Shown: positions 1-11,360, numbered from the stretch's first letter. The stretch: 64,000 nucleotides of DNA from Paracentrotus lividus (GCA_940671915.1 CALNVZ010003426.1:40122604-40186603), one strand, 5' to 3'. Translations and numbers: made by a program. The notes: generated by a model from the sequence alone, not told the origin.

Positions 1-399
1 CACAAGAATAAGTAAAAATCGAAATTATTTTGCTCTTTTTCGGACAACAATAGTTTTAAAAATTAAAAATAAAAGCTTGTTCCCCCCTTTTTTGTAAACA
101 ACTGAGGACATGTCTCTCAAGCCGTTTTTTGAAAATAAATAAATAAATAAATACAATAAAATAATAATAATAGAATATAGACGCTCATCAGCATCGCACC
201 GATGGACCTACGAAGTTGATCTGGCAGCCTTGGTTTTTCAATGCTATCACACTCTATAAACTGAAGTGCTGTTTTTAGCTCTTCAGAGGCTAAAATCAGC
301 ACTTTTTAAGAGCTTGTATAGTAACTGCTGTCAAAGTGCTTTTCAGCACTTTTTACGTGAATTGAACTTTCAGCAAAAAATGGGCAAAAACGGTGTGAC

Positions 400-466
400 T
401 TCGTTGGGATTCGAACCTGGGTCCCCTGCATGAGAAGCGCTGACGAGCACGTTAGACCAAATTACA
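400..466 (-). other. tRNA-like module, left arm
   Basis: Read on the minus strand this stretch has a perfect pol III B-box match, GGTTCGAATCC (407-417), and an A-box-like TTGGTCTAACG about 40 bases upstream, the usual spacing for tRNA-derived promoters. I could not fold it into a convincing cloverleaf, so I call it tRNA-derived and not a working tRNA gene. Confidence 0.45.
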
Positions 467-559
467 TCTTACGATTGATAGCAGATCATTTTGCGGGATG
501 ATGAACTCTTTTCAAATTTGCCATAATCATCTACTATGCTGTCATAATTTAAGCCAGTT

Positions 560-640
560 AGCGAGATCTCAGTTGGTCTATTGGTAACGTCAGCGGTACT
601 CTTCCATTTCTAGGTGGAACCCGGTTCGTATCCCATACCG
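560..640 (+). other. tRNA-like module, right arm
   Basis: Plus-strand counterpart of the module at 400-466, with B box GGTTCGTATCC (623-633) and TTGGTCTATTGGTAACG upstream. Both modules share TTGGTCTA, ACGTCAGCG-like and ACCC-GGTTCG segments, so they are diverged inverted copies of one tRNA-like ancestor. Confidence 0.45.
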
Positions 641-771
641 ACATTAAACATTTTTTGTTGATAAATTAGCACTTGGGCAAGTGCTAAAATGACACTTCAG
701 GTGCTGATTTTGCACTTCAAATGCAGTCACTATACGAGCACCCAGAAATTAGCACTTCAGTTTTTAGAGTG

Positions 772-2336
772 CAGATCGTGTATTTGCTTCTATAAGAGAA
801 AACCTATTGTGCGCTTGCCCCAAATCCCCCAAAAGTGGTAGCAATAAACATTTAGCGGCCCTGTCAGTTTGAAAAGGTAAAAAAACAACAATAAAAAACA
901 AAAACAAAAACAAAAACATGGAAAACCGTGTTTTTACTTAATTTTGTTTTAAATGACTCGAGGCATTTTCGACAGAACGGTTTTTGAAACATCTTAAAAA
1001 CGGACGTTCATCGGACCATAAAGCTACCCCCTTTAACGTAGCCCAAAATAACAGTTAAAAGATACGACCCCTTGGTTAAAAACCAAAAAATGAAACTTTG
1101 AAACTAAACCTAACAAAAATAATTATTAAAAAGAAAATGACCGCTCATGAAAGAGTGTAGACCCTACTAAAAAGAGTCCCCAAGAACCAAAATGAACCTC
1201 AATAAAAATAATTTCCATGGACACCCCTGCCCTGACCTGAAAGCTTTTTTTACTAGCAACTTTTGGGTAATTTTAGAACGGACGTTCACCATGATATACA
1301 GGGTTGTCAACCTATCGAACCAAAAGACATCATAAAAATAACCGCCACCCCTCCCCCAAGAAAAAAAAAAAAAAAAGGAAAGGAAAGAAAAGAAATCATC
1401 GTCATAAGCCCTCCATTATCCTAATTATTTAGGTCCTTACAGGACTGAAATCTCACTTTCAAACATACGAACTCCCAACTTCCAAAATATGGTTTTTTTT
1501 ACTCGTTTTTTTTTTCTTGTTGGTTTGGTTTGTTTTTTTCGATTCTAATTTCTTTTTCTTTTGAAGAAAGGTTAAACATAACAAATTTAGAAACGTAAAA
1601 CAATTTTTGTTTTGTTTTAAGTAACCAGTCGTTTTTTTTAGTATTGTTATCTTTTTTATAATTGATGAATCACTAGAAGAACCAGGAGGATCAAAAAAGA
1701 AGCGTTTTGATTTGTATAAGCAGCAACCTGGCAATCTTTCTGGTTCATTCCCATACGTACGTGTCGTTTTATAACCAAACCTACACAACCACGGGCTCTG
1801 CCACTACCCTCAAAAGGCTTCCCAGTAAAGACAAAACTAAAATCAAAAACTGGTTAGTTTAAACTCCCGGGGAATAATAACTTCCTTATAAAACGAAGGG
1901 CTCATTTCTCTGCCCCTTTGCAGAGGCCATGGGCTCCTCTCTGGAGGACCTAGGGATATAAAAGAAGAATAAAGAATGAATAAAACCTAAAATACGTAAA
2001 ATGAATGAAATGGAATAAAATGGAATATCCACCCTTACCCCTCCCCCAAAAAAAAAAATATATACATAAATAAATGATTAAAATTATTAAAAACTAAACA
2101 ATACCTCATGGAAAAGTATCCTATCCGCTTGACTTTTTTTTTTTTTTTTTTTTTTTTTTACCGCGGTTTTGAGGGATATTATTAAAAACTAATGTCCACC
2201 AAAAAAACGTCTGGAGATGTCTCCGCGACCATTTTTCATAGCTGTCTCAAAACCGTCTCAAAGGCAACACAAAATCTGGCTTTACACACAATCGAAACCT
2301 GAATCTTGGAATCAGAACTGAAAGGGCTTTGACTGA
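772..2336. other. Intergenic, no gene recognised
   Basis: AT-rich DNA with homopolymer tracts (A-rich 1361-1396, about 25 T at 2134-2159). At 1899-1985 a segment (CTGGAGGACCTAGGGATATA, then AAAG/AATAAAG repeats) resembles the 3' tail of a LINE. It also contains TATAAAAG at 1957, which could be misread as a promoter. Confidence 0.3.
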
Positions 2337-2344
2337 TATAAATA
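2337..2344 (+). promoter_or_regulatory. TATA-box candidate for the 2718 gene
   Basis: TATAAATA followed by G lies 380 bases upstream of the ATG at 2718. A start about 30 bases downstream would give a leader near 350 nt containing several upstream ATGs, which is long. A closer promoter was not seen, and an upstream intron cannot be excluded, although no good acceptor precedes the ATG. Confidence 0.3.
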
Positions 2345-2717
2345 GAAAAATAAGAAATTGTTTCTAAAAGAGGCACATAATGGAAAAGAGTGGGATGATT
2401 CGCCTTGTATGGCAGGAAGGGAGGGGAAAGTCTGAAATCCGCGGGTCCCTGGGATGTGAAATCATACAGGGGCGCATTGACGAAAATAAAGCCTCGAGCA
2501 AAAAAAATGTCGCAGAAGCAGATGTCGGATACTTCAATTATAGTCAACACCGTAGTGTCATTGCTTCAAAGTAGTGCAGCAGCGTTTATTCGAGATGGAA
2601 GCATTAGTCATGTCAGTTGGAGCACGAGCTTTGGTGAAAATTGTAGAGGTGCTTGGTAAAAAAGGAACAGAAAATTAAAAATCAACAATACACACTGCAT
2701 ATTTCAAACAAATAAAA

Positions 2718-3722
2718 ATGGAGGCGACGCTTCGAATTGCCTGCCTGTTAGCAGGTTTGATTGCTGTACAATCACAATGCCTACCATCATGGACGAAGGT
2801 TGAAAATAGCTGTTACCGTGCCTTTGGCCAAATGAAGACATTCGACATGGCGTCGCAGCATTGTAAACGGTTTGTAGGATGTGATGGTATTTCACCTGGC
2901 CATCTTGCGTCACCTTCATCATTCGAGGAACGCAGAACAGTCCGTAAGCTGAGATTTGATATCCTCAGGCCACTTGGTGTGAACATAGGAGAAGGACAGA
3001 GGCTTCGTCCATCCAATGTATGGCTCGGACTACGACTTGGACAGGGTGCGGACACTGCTTGGGAAAGCACAGAAAGGTATGATAGCCAGCTTCTAAACCA
3101 ACACTGGGGGCCAAACAGGGAACAGATGCCAGGATCCCCTCCCCAGAGACAAGCCTTCGATCCTACTAACTTCCGATGGAATGGCCGCTGTATGATACTT
3201 CCGGGTCAGGTGCAGCTGAACGGAGCTATTCAGAAGTGGGGCCATCTTGCATGTAACATGCAAGCTGCTTTCATCTGCGAAATCTCACCAGCAGGTACTT
3301 ATGATCAATCTGTGGACACTGGTAGCTTTAATGCTTCTACCGGCATGGGCCCTGGCCGTGGATGGGGGCAGGGTGGTCAGGGTGGCCGTGGACAATGGGG
3401 ACAAGGTGGTCAAGGAGGACAAGGCGGATGGGGTGCTGGGGCTGGTACTGGTGGAAGAGGTCAGGGAACTGGATGGGGTCAACCCACCCCAGGACAGGGT
3501 GGTGGAAACTGGCCTAACCAAGGACATGGAGGAACAGGAAGATGGCCGAATAACCCACAAAACCCAGGACAAGGTGGTCAATGGCCAAATAATCCGCAGA
3601 ACCCAGGACACGGCGGACGGGGCTGGTCCAGTAACCCCCAATGGCCAGGACAAGGCTGGAATCCTCAGAACCCACAACAACCCAGGATGTACCAACAAAG
3701 TCCAGCCATTGCTCTTCCATAG
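2718..3722 (+). CDS. Secreted CTLD protein with C-terminal Gly/Trp/Gln/Asn repeats (spicule-matrix type)
   Basis: A 334-residue intronless reading frame. Residues 1-20 form a hydrophobic signal peptide (LRIACLLAGLIAVQS core) ending just before Cys21. Residues 21-189 are a C-type-lectin-like domain: cysteines 21, 32, 49, 55, 158, 179 and 187, the WLGL core motif at 102-105 and a terminal FICEIS. No EPN/QPD or WND sugar-binding triplets are present. Residues 209-334 are low-complexity: first GQGGQGGWG-type glycine repeats, then two copies of a WPNNPQNPG unit (276-297) and further Asn-Pro-Gln segments. A sequon lies at Asn205. This layout, lectin domain first and Pro/Gly repeat second, matches the basic sea urchin spicule-matrix proteins SM50 and SM37, which are secreted by skeletogenic cells and occluded in calcite. 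The exact orthologue cannot be named from sequence alone. The frame is GC-richer than its flanks. Confidence 0.88.
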   Translation: MEATLRIACLLAGLIAVQSQCLPSWTKVENSCYRAFGQMKTFDMASQHCKRFVGCDGISPGHLASPSSFEERRTVRKLRFDILRPLGVNIGEGQRLRPSNVWLGLRLGQGADTAWESTERYDSQLLNQHWGPNREQMPGSPPQRQAFDPTNFRWNGRCMILPGQVQLNGAIQKWGHLACNMQAAFICEISPAGTYDQSVDTGSFNASTGMGPGRGWGQGGQGGRGQWGQGGQGGQGGWGAGAGTGGRGQGTGWGQPTPGQGGGNWPNQGHGGTGRWPNNPQNPGQGGQWPNNPQNPGHGGRGWSSNPQWPGQGWNPQNPQQPRMYQQSPAIALP

Positions 3723-3969
3723 CAGACTTTTCACGAACCATTTTAAATTGAACAAAGGCTGTGGTAATTATATTGATGGAGGTTTTTTTCGAGGTCAAAA
3801 CAAACAATAATCAACAGAATGCTGAAATATGATATTTAATCGCTACGAAGTCTTTCATACTGTTGTTTGCAGAAAGGGGAAATGATTAGTGTTTGATAAT
3901 CCAGATTCTTTTGTTTTAAAATAACGTATGATATAAAATAGTCGAAAGAGATGTACAATGAATGAATGA

Positions 3970-3975
3970 AATAAA
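3970..3975 (+). terminator. Poly(A) signal of the 2718 gene
   Basis: AATAAA 248 bases after the stop codon, followed by a T-rich stretch. It is the first canonical hexamer downstream. Confidence 0.5.
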
Positions 3976-4189
3976 ATTAGGTTTTTTAATGATTTTTCTA
4001 TATTTTCTATATAATTTTCCCCTTTATCGAATCTGTTTTCATTATGATTGTTACTGGTTATAGGCGTTAGATTGATGCGGTAAATGATGACGTCGGTGAT
4101 GCACGATAGTTGGTTATAAATGATGGATGATCTGGATTTTGTTACATATGTATTTGATGACGATGATACTTTGTTTGACCGCGAAGATA

Positions 4190-4589
4190 ATAGTAATGAT
4201 ACTGATAATGATGATGATGACTTTGAGCATGTACAACATAAAAACTAATTTAAGAATATGATGATGATGATGAAGATGATGATAATGATGAAGATGATGG
4301 TGATGATGATGATGAAGATTATGGTGAAGATGATGATGAAAATGAGATGATTGACTTTGAGGATAAACAACATGAAGTTAAAGAGTATTATCATGATAGG
4401 GTTGATGATGATGATGCTGATGAAGACTTTGAGGATAAACAACATAGAGTCAAAGACTATTATCAAGATAGGGTTGATGGTGATGATTATAGTGATGATG
4501 CTGATGATTATGATGATAACGATGAGGGTAATGATAATTATGAAAAAGATGCAGTAAACGAGGTGATAACAGAATGTTATTGTGGATAA
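4190..4589 (+). repeat. GAT-rich repeat block with an Asp-rich open frame
   Basis: GATGAT microsatellite mixed with a longer tandem unit of roughly 78 bases beginning GACTTTGAGGATAAACAAC (near 4351 and 4429), with a degenerate third copy at 4219. A frame stays open from 4254 to 4589 and encodes D/E runs plus two DFEDKQH..VK.YY..DRVD units. There is no signal peptide and the codons follow the microsatellite, so a repeat is the safer reading. An acidic protein or relic is the alternative. Confidence 0.6.
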
Positions 4590-4620
4590 CATGTTTACAA
4601 AAAAGGCGATTGCTGTGGTA

Positions 4621-4709
4621 ATGATAATAATTAATTTGATGGTGAAGATATGATAATAATTAATTTGATGGTGAAGATATGATAATAATTAATTTGATGG
4701 TGAAGATAC
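4621..4709. repeat. 30-bp tandem repeat, three copies
   Basis: Three nearly identical copies of a unit containing GATAATAATTAATTTGATGG followed by TGAAGATAT. Confidence 0.85.
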
Positions 4710-4939
4710 TGACGATGATAATGATCAAGAGGGTGATGATATGGAAAAAGATTTCTGAAAAATGTAGATAAAGTTTCGTAGATGAGAGTTATTGGCCCCG
4801 AATTTGCTGAAATTACCTGAGCTACTTAATGCATGATATCGAAATCCTCACATCCTCTCTGGTTTTTGGAAGATAATTTGAAACATCTGCAACCAATTAT
4901 TATTTATTTTTTTCCCTACTCATCCTCACTACTCTCTGC

Positions 4940-5031
4940 ATCTCTCTCTCTCTCTCTCTCCCTCTCTCTCTCTCTCTTTCTTGCACATGTCCTGGTTATC
5001 CTAAATCATCCTCTCAATGCCCTAAACATAA

Positions 5032-5070
<39 letters not shown>

Positions 5071-5230
5071 AGTCGTCACACACACACACACCCACACATA
5101 CACTCACACATACACATTCCATCCTCACGTATGTGTGTGTGTGTAAGTGTGTGTGTGTGTACACGCTCATACCCAGACACATCGACATACACACACACAC
5201 ATACACACACACACACACACACATCCTCAC
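4940..5230. repeat. (CT)n then (CA)n/(GT)n microsatellites
   Basis: CT dinucleotides at 4940-4978, then interrupted CA arrays from 5030 with a short GT inversion near 5130-5160. Long Cys/Val and Thr/His frames here are microsatellite translation only. Confidence 0.9.
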
Positions 5231-5936
5231 GCACGCTCACAACAAGACACAAAGCCCCATCCCACACACTCAAAAGCGGCAAAGCGGTTTTTTTCGGTGT
5301 ACTTTTGCTTGCAAGTTGTTTTTTAAAATTAAACTCCCTTATACTTTAAAATATACTTTAATGTCATGAATTTAAAAAGAAGAAAAAAAAAAAAAATATA
5401 ATGTAATTTTCATTAATGGAAAAGTGACAATTGACTTTTTACCCAATACATTAGCCTGAAAGCAAGGTATTTCGAATACAAAGTGTATTATTTCATCATG
5501 CAGCCAAAAAGTGCCCCTTTTCTTAGCTAAAATGGCTTTAGACTTATTAAAGCTCCCATGGTCAATTCATGTTTGAAAAGGGTGCATTCTTAATACTTTA
5601 ATGTCTCTTTTCGTCTTGTTGGTGTCTTTTTCAATGTAAAAAAAAAAACACCAAAAACACAAAAAAAAAACGTTGTTCGCCAAACGACCTCGCATAAAAA
5701 AGAAGCAATATGAATGGGAAGGAATAACGCTCTGCAGCTGGAGGCAAATATTTTGAAATTTGCCCTAAGGGTGGTGGTTGTTGGGGAGGGGAGGTGCGTT
5801 GGGCTACAGCCACTAAACTTTAATACCTTTATAATGTCCTATGTAATGTTTATAATCTAAAAATCATTCAATATCTTTGAAAGAAGTAAATGTGCATGAT
5901 TTCTCGTTGAATCCTAATGAATAGCACACTGTTGCT

Positions 5937-6917
5937 CATAAATGTTGGATATTTTTTTTAATGTGATCAAGCAACGTCTTTTTGCTCCGGCTTTAATTTC
6001 TTAAAATTGTTTGTCCCCACTTTCACTTTTCGGGGCCCTGGCTATAGTTTGGACGTTCCCCCAACCATTCCCAGGTATTGAAAAACAAAAACGATTTCTC
6101 AACCCCCACAATGCCCATTTTTGCCATTTGTTCTCATTTTGGCCCCCATTTTTTGTTTACCCGGCTTACCAAGGCCCCCTCAGTCCTACCCCCACGAAAC
6201 GCGACAGAGGTATAGGGTTGTTATTGTTCTTTAAGTTAAATCTAGGTTTATGGTCAGAGACTTCGATTTCTTGTGTAAGGGAAGGGTCAAAGTTTATTTC
6301 GATTGCTACTTGAAATTGATTTTATTCATTTCTACAAGTTGGAAATCTTTATGTTCCCAAAAATATATTGTAGAATATCAGGCAAACATAAATTATAATG
6401 GAAAAAACAAAACTATAGTCACCATTTACAATTTTGTTATTAAGGCTGAAACAGACTTTGGGGGAAATGATAATAATGAAGTATTCATAGTTGTTTTTTA
6501 TTTTCTTTGTTTTGACCATGAAGGTAGGATAAAATATTTCAATTTTCCCCGATCTCAATTTTTACTTCAACCCCTCCCCTAGAAAAGAGACCACAACCTG
6601 TGACCCTAATCTTTAATTTAGTGTAAAGGACAATAACAACCCTATTTTTCTGATGCGTTTCGCGGGGGTAGGATGGAAGGGGCCTTGGTCCACCGGGAAA
6701 ACGAAATTAGGAAAAAAATGTCAAAAATTGGTATTGTGGGGGTTGACAATTTTTGTTTAATTTTTCATTCTCCGGAAATGGTTGGGGGAACGTCCAAGAT
6801 ATAGCCAGTATCCCAATAAGTGGAAGCAGGGACAAACAACTTCAAGAAATGAAAGCCAAGGCAAAAAGATGTTTTGCTGGAGGTCACAAAAATATCCAAC
6901 CTTTATGAGCAACAGTG
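5937..6917. mobile_element. 1-kb palindromic MITE, copy 1
   Basis: Ends are inverted: CACTGTTGCTCATAAATGTT at 5937 and its mirror (CACTGTTGCTCATAAAGGTT on the minus strand) ending at 6917. Similarity runs inward almost to the centre (near 6430), for instance the CCTACCCCC..CGCGA motif facing TCGCGGGGGTAGG. The right flank is TA and the left is CA, so a TA target duplication may have mutated. There is no transposase. It belongs to the family of the element at 24109-25108. Confidence 0.8.
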
Positions 6918-7193
6918 TATATGGTTAGCACTTGCAGGGGAAAAATATATATATCTTGTATTTGTTAGTGTCTGACAACAAGATGGCATTGAATGACATT
7001 ATTGCGTATTCTCACCTAAAAGTACGTCACAGACGAGCAGTAAAATGGAAAACTGTTAATTTCTTCGGAATTCCCTGGATATTTTTGCTCCCTAGCCCCA
7101 CACTTCAGTATTCTTTATTAACGGAAGAACGTCATTACCTTCTTAGTTCCGTTGATCGGGTTTCAGACTCTAAAAGTGATTCATAACGTTTAA

Positions 7194-7194
<1 letters not shown>

Positions 7195-7234
<40 letters not shown>
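7195..7234. repeat. Homopolymer of 40 C
   Basis: An uninterrupted run of 40 cytosines (G-run on the minus strand) between the first two CTLD genes, about 385 bases upstream of the ATG at 7620. Its exact length may be affected by assembly. Confidence 0.9.
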
Positions 7235-7237
<3 letters not shown>

Positions 7238-7547
7238 ATACCCTCCTCTCCCCACCCTCTGACTTTCTGTCTGTCTTTGTATTGTATTATATTAATGCAT
7301 GGGAAAACTTTCCCTGATCTATGTCATCATGAACCTCCGTATCGCACCCAATTTCCATGTTCCCCTACTGACATGTCTGCTGATAGGTGAGGCCGCATTA
7401 TCCCCAGCCTAATCTCGCTACTGAAGTACCACCCTTAAATCTGGACCCATATTATTACGCATTGTAACGCATTGTCAACGCCCGAACGGAATAACTGTGC
7501 AAGCTAACGTAATATTACTCCCGGGACCATTTAGATTATTTTCTTCA

Positions 7548-7555
7548 ATAAAAGA
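7548..7555 (+). promoter_or_regulatory. TATA-like element of the 7620 gene
   Basis: AATAAAAG about 70 bases upstream of the ATG at 7620. Initiation 25-30 bases downstream would leave a leader near 40 nt. The match is non-canonical but well placed. Confidence 0.35.
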
Positions 7556-7619
7556 TTCCAACATCCCAATCCAGATTGATGTTGATCACCGGGAGAAGAA
7601 AGAACTTTGGTTCATCATC

Positions 7620-10599
7620 ATGTTCCAATTAATATTTTTCGCCTCCCTGGCACTAGCGGTCTGCGCATGTCCGTTCGGATGGTCTCAATCCGGTAGTTCC
7701 TGTTACAAATTATCCAAGATGGCGGATACCTTCGAGGACGCCGCCTGGGTGTGCAGCCAGCACAGCTCCTGCGATACAGGGTTCGGTGGTCATCTGGTCT
7801 CCATTACTACCGACTTTGAGAATCAGCAGGTCCTTGACATCCTCAACTTTCATAACATGGCACAGAATGAGACGTGGCTTGGACTGAGGACTAACAACGG
7901 CCCAGTCATCTGGGCAAGTGGAGAACCTCTCAACCCGGCTCTCACCAACCCATGGCACGTAAGTAGCCAAACAGAGAGAAAAATGTGATGATGGGTATGT
8001 TGGACATGGTTCTGTTGATACAAAACTCGGTCACCAATTTAGGGGTGTGACAAATAGAGATACTTAGGGTAGATGTAGGGAATACCGGCCACTTAAGCTC
8101 ATTTGCTTAATTAGCACATGAAAACAATAAAATCACAAAAGAAAAAGATTCTCATTGCTTAGCTACATCATTCAACTTTATTTTCCAAAAAAATTGAGGT
8201 AATCAAATATTTGTTGAGGCAGTTATATGCAAATAATGACGTCATCGTAAATTGTCCGGCATTCCCTACACAAAAAAATGACTGACTAGCAATTTTCAAC
8301 ACACTGTCACCCCAATACACAGGCTTTGTACAGTGCAAACACTCCATACACGTTTGGCCCACCCTCCACACATGTCCATAATGCATGAAATAGAGGTCAT
8401 GCCCCAATTCTATTTTTATACCATCATTTTCTCTAAAATGTCAATTTTTACATCAGGCCATTTTTCAGGCTGCAAATTTTCCTACCTTGACAGATTGTGG
8501 TAGTTTTCTCGGAGATTTCTCACTTGTTGTTGTCGAATACAGCATTCAACCTTCCCAGACAGACCACCTGACCAATAGATGCCGGTATTTCAACTCAGTT
8601 GATCTTATGTTGGCAGCTAGGGCTGGACATGTGGTGACCGTCCGATATTCCCTACTGTCCGGTATTCCCTACATCTACCCTATTAGCTGGAGTGCACACT
8701 CGTCCAAATCGCTATGATTACATAGCACGGACACCATGCCCAATGCGATCATAGAACCTTTGCGTGCGCGTCAATGCAAGTGCGCACTCTAGCCTAATTA
8801 AGACATTTCTATGGTCTGATTGGGCACCTATAATCATGATAATGCCTATGAACTACATAACTTAAGCAGACTTGACCAACTGGCTTGTAAAGGAAATGAG
8901 ACATGTTGGTTATTAGATATGTGAGGATGAGCTGATTTTATAAACATTACAACGTTAAAGGAAAAGTTGAATTGAGGGTTAATGCTAGTTTGCAGGCACA
9001 AACCCATGTTATTCGCTTACTAGGGTCTGCAGTTAAGAACTAGATTCACGCGTGTACTGTAGCTTCTCCTTATTTGACACAGACAGTGAGTATGGAGACT
9101 AGTCTCCACTCTAGACTGAAATTTGTTTAAGTGTCAAATTGAGTATGTGCTTGCAGACTAGGTTAATGCCTTGACGTCTCTACGTTAATCGATAAGATCT
9201 TACAATGAGTCTATCAATAATTATCCATGGCACCTTCGTATTAGTGTACTAAACTATTGATGTAGTTCTCTATTATGCTGGGCACATTTGGAAAAATTCG
9301 TTGAGCCCCCCCCCCCTTTAAAATCCGAACTATTCCTCTTTATTGTAAATATGTACATGTATATAATCATAAAACGAATTATTTTTTTTCTCAATGAGTG
9401 ATGTGAGCTTCATTATGAGGGTTCTTAGGTAGGGTGTAAGTCCGGGCACACTTTCGAGACGCTCCTTATTTTTCCGTTTTTAACACAAATTTTTACTTCT
9501 CCTTCTCGGAAGTATTTGATGGGTGTGGTGGGTATCGAATAGCAATGCGTGATTGATTCTCTTAGGCACACTATTAATAGGCGACTGATTTCTTTTTTTC
9601 TATTTCGATTTCATTGAGTCTGTCTTCTTCGTCGTGTTATATAATTGTATTTTCAACATACTTTTAAATACACTTTTATCATATGGTTTTTAGAGCTCAA
9701 TCCAGAAGTGATATGCGTTTTATCAGAGTAAAATTCAATTCATGTGACAATATCTAATCTTAAAGTCTGTACTTTGTGAATTTACAAAAACTAAGCCCTA
9801 GGTACATTATAAAGTAATTATTTTGTATCAACATTTGCTGAAATCCTTGACATCCAACTACACTAAATCACATGATTCCATTAAAGATACTTTAAAGTAT
9901 TAATTTATATCTCTGAATTCATATTGGTGATAAGTTACTCATGAGAGCTTGTAAACCTGTAAAAAGGTCAAATCCATCGCTCTCTCTCTCGTGATCTCAG
10001 GGGGTAGGAGAATGCGGTGCAGGAGATCGAAACAGGATGAAGTTTGTTTGTATCCATAGCAATATCGGTTTACTTTATTACAGTCACATTTTTAGTAGGA
10101 TGACATTGTAAGTGAAAAAAAATCTTTACAAGCCTGTGCAACTTTCAGAGTTTGGTTGTGAAGTTATGTGGAATGGTATCTATACAGTTAAACAAACCGT
10201 AGATACCATTCCACAAAAAAACAACAAAAACAACAACAACAACAACAAAAACAAAACAAAACAACTCCTCCCCCCCCCCCCAAAAAAAAATGATAATAAT
10301 AAGAAAATAAATGAATAAAAATAACATACTTTCCCGTTGGATTATAATGCATTTCTTCCCTTGGTCTTAATGTTTTAATCCCTGTCATGTCCTCTCTATT
10401 CATCTATCCTGTAATCATTTTACATTCTTTATTTTTTTTTCTTCAGCCGGGTAACCCTATGCGAGGAGCGAACATGTGTACAGTAGCATTCCAGAACAGA
10501 TGGGCCACAAGAAATTGTAACGTAAGAAGACATTACATCTGTGAGATGGGCGGTGACCAAGGCCCACCCGCCATGTACATGAACCAAGAAACTCCATGA
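7620..10599 (+). CDS. Two-exon secreted CTLD protein without repeats
   Basis: Exon 1 is 7620-7958 (113 codons, donor CAC|GTAAGT). Exon 2 is 10447-10599 (50 codons plus stop, acceptor TTTTTTTCTTCAG). Both junctions are phase 0, giving 163 residues. The ATG at 7620 was preferred to one 41 codons upstream because a signal peptide (MFQLIFFASLALAVCA) follows it at once. The CTLD fills the mature protein: cysteines 17, 28, 45, 51, 124, 137 and 145, WLGL at 86-89, terminal YICEM. At the usual EPN site it has EPL, and WND is absent, so calcium-dependent sugar binding is unlikely. A sequon lies at Asn83. Only a short tail (GGDQGPPAMYMNQETP) follows the domain. It resembles the repeat-free C-lectin members of the sea urchin spicule-matrix set. 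The 2488-base intron interrupts the lectin domain and contains a MITE. Confidence 0.85.
8067..8680. mobile_element. TA-flanked MITE inside the CTLD gene intron
   Basis: Terminal inverted repeat of about 25 bases: GGGTAGATGTAGGGAATACC at 8067 mirrored by GGTATTCCCTACATCTACCC ending 8680, each flanked by TA (8065-8066, 8681-8682). Its 614 bases include an internal GTCCGGCATTCCCTACA copy. It has no coding capacity. The TA duplication suggests a Tc1/mariner-type source. Confidence 0.75.
10169..10214. repeat. Short perfect hairpin in the intron
   Basis: TGGAATGGTATCTA and TAGATACCATTCCA are perfect 14-base inverted repeats around an 18-base loop. It is followed by (AAC)n and C/A homopolymers at 10215-10290. 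Confidence 0.7.
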
Positions 10600-11302
10600 A
10601 TACACGTGGTCAAACAACGCATCCTTGCGACACACCACCACGACGGCGTCAGATCCCCGTCAAACCATTGAATTAGCACAGGACCTTTAATTCAGATGAT
10701 TTGAACTGCACAGTAAAATATAATGAATACACCACTTTAAAGTTCACCAAAATCGGATGAAAAGAAACAAAGTTATGATTTTTTTTTTGCATTTTTTTGT
10801 ATTTTCTATAAAAACAGTTTTATGCATAGGATCATGCAAATTGCATGTGCAAGCTGATGATGTCATTGATCCAAATTTATTTTGTACTTTACAATGTGAA
10901 ATAACAGATATTCTAATTTTCTGCTTCAAGATTAAAAGTTAAAGGGATTATTCTCTCTATGAAATGGTTGAGATCGTCGTTGCTGTAACTGATGTCATAA
11001 AAGGGATAGATTTGTGATACACACATATTAAAAAGTAAAAAATTAAATAAATAAAATACAAAAGAAATAGTGGATCAATTACTTCTTCATGAATATGCTC
11101 AGAATTTTTTCATTGAAAAGATAGAAGACTTTAAAAAAAAGTCATAACTTCCTTCTATTTTTGTCATTCGATTTTGATGAAATTGGCAGTGTTGTTACTT
11201 GTTATAATTTACTGTACATTTCAAATCATCTGAATTGCAGCCTGGATCCCTCCTTTATAATTTTGATTCTTTGCGGCGAAAGCATCAAAAACTACAGACT
11301 GA

Positions 11303-11309
11303 TTATATA

Positions 11310-11352
<43 letters not shown>

Positions 11353-11360
11353 ATATATAA
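11303..11360. repeat. (AT)n microsatellite
   Basis: Alternating TA with a few interruptions. Confidence 0.9.

Larger units (their letters stand above)
250..771. mobile_element. Foldback (palindromic) repeat with tRNA-like arms
   Basis: The two ends are inverted copies: CACTCTATAAACTGAAGTGC at 250 and, on the other strand, CACTCTAAAAACTGAAGTGC ending at 771. The similarity continues inward through AGTGCT-rich motifs such as GCTAAAATCAGCACTT. No open reading frame spans it, so it is read as a non-autonomous element. I see no clear target-site duplication. Each arm holds a tRNA-like module, listed separately. Confidence 0.6.

Noticed and set aside
1957-1964. TATAAAAG as promoter of the first CTLD gene
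   Set aside because: It sits in a segment resembling a LINE 3' tail and is more than 750 bases from the ATG.
3247-3810. Long overlapping frames on both strands across the repeat part of the 2718 gene
   Set aside because: They are shadows of the Gly/Asn/Gln-rich coding repeat; the main frame has the signal peptide and lectin domain.
4833-5369. 178-residue frame with Ser/Leu and His/Thr runs
   Set aside because: It is made of CT and CA microsatellites.
6011-6582. Two plus-strand frames of about 100 residues
   Set aside because: They lie in the arms of a palindromic MITE and show no domain.
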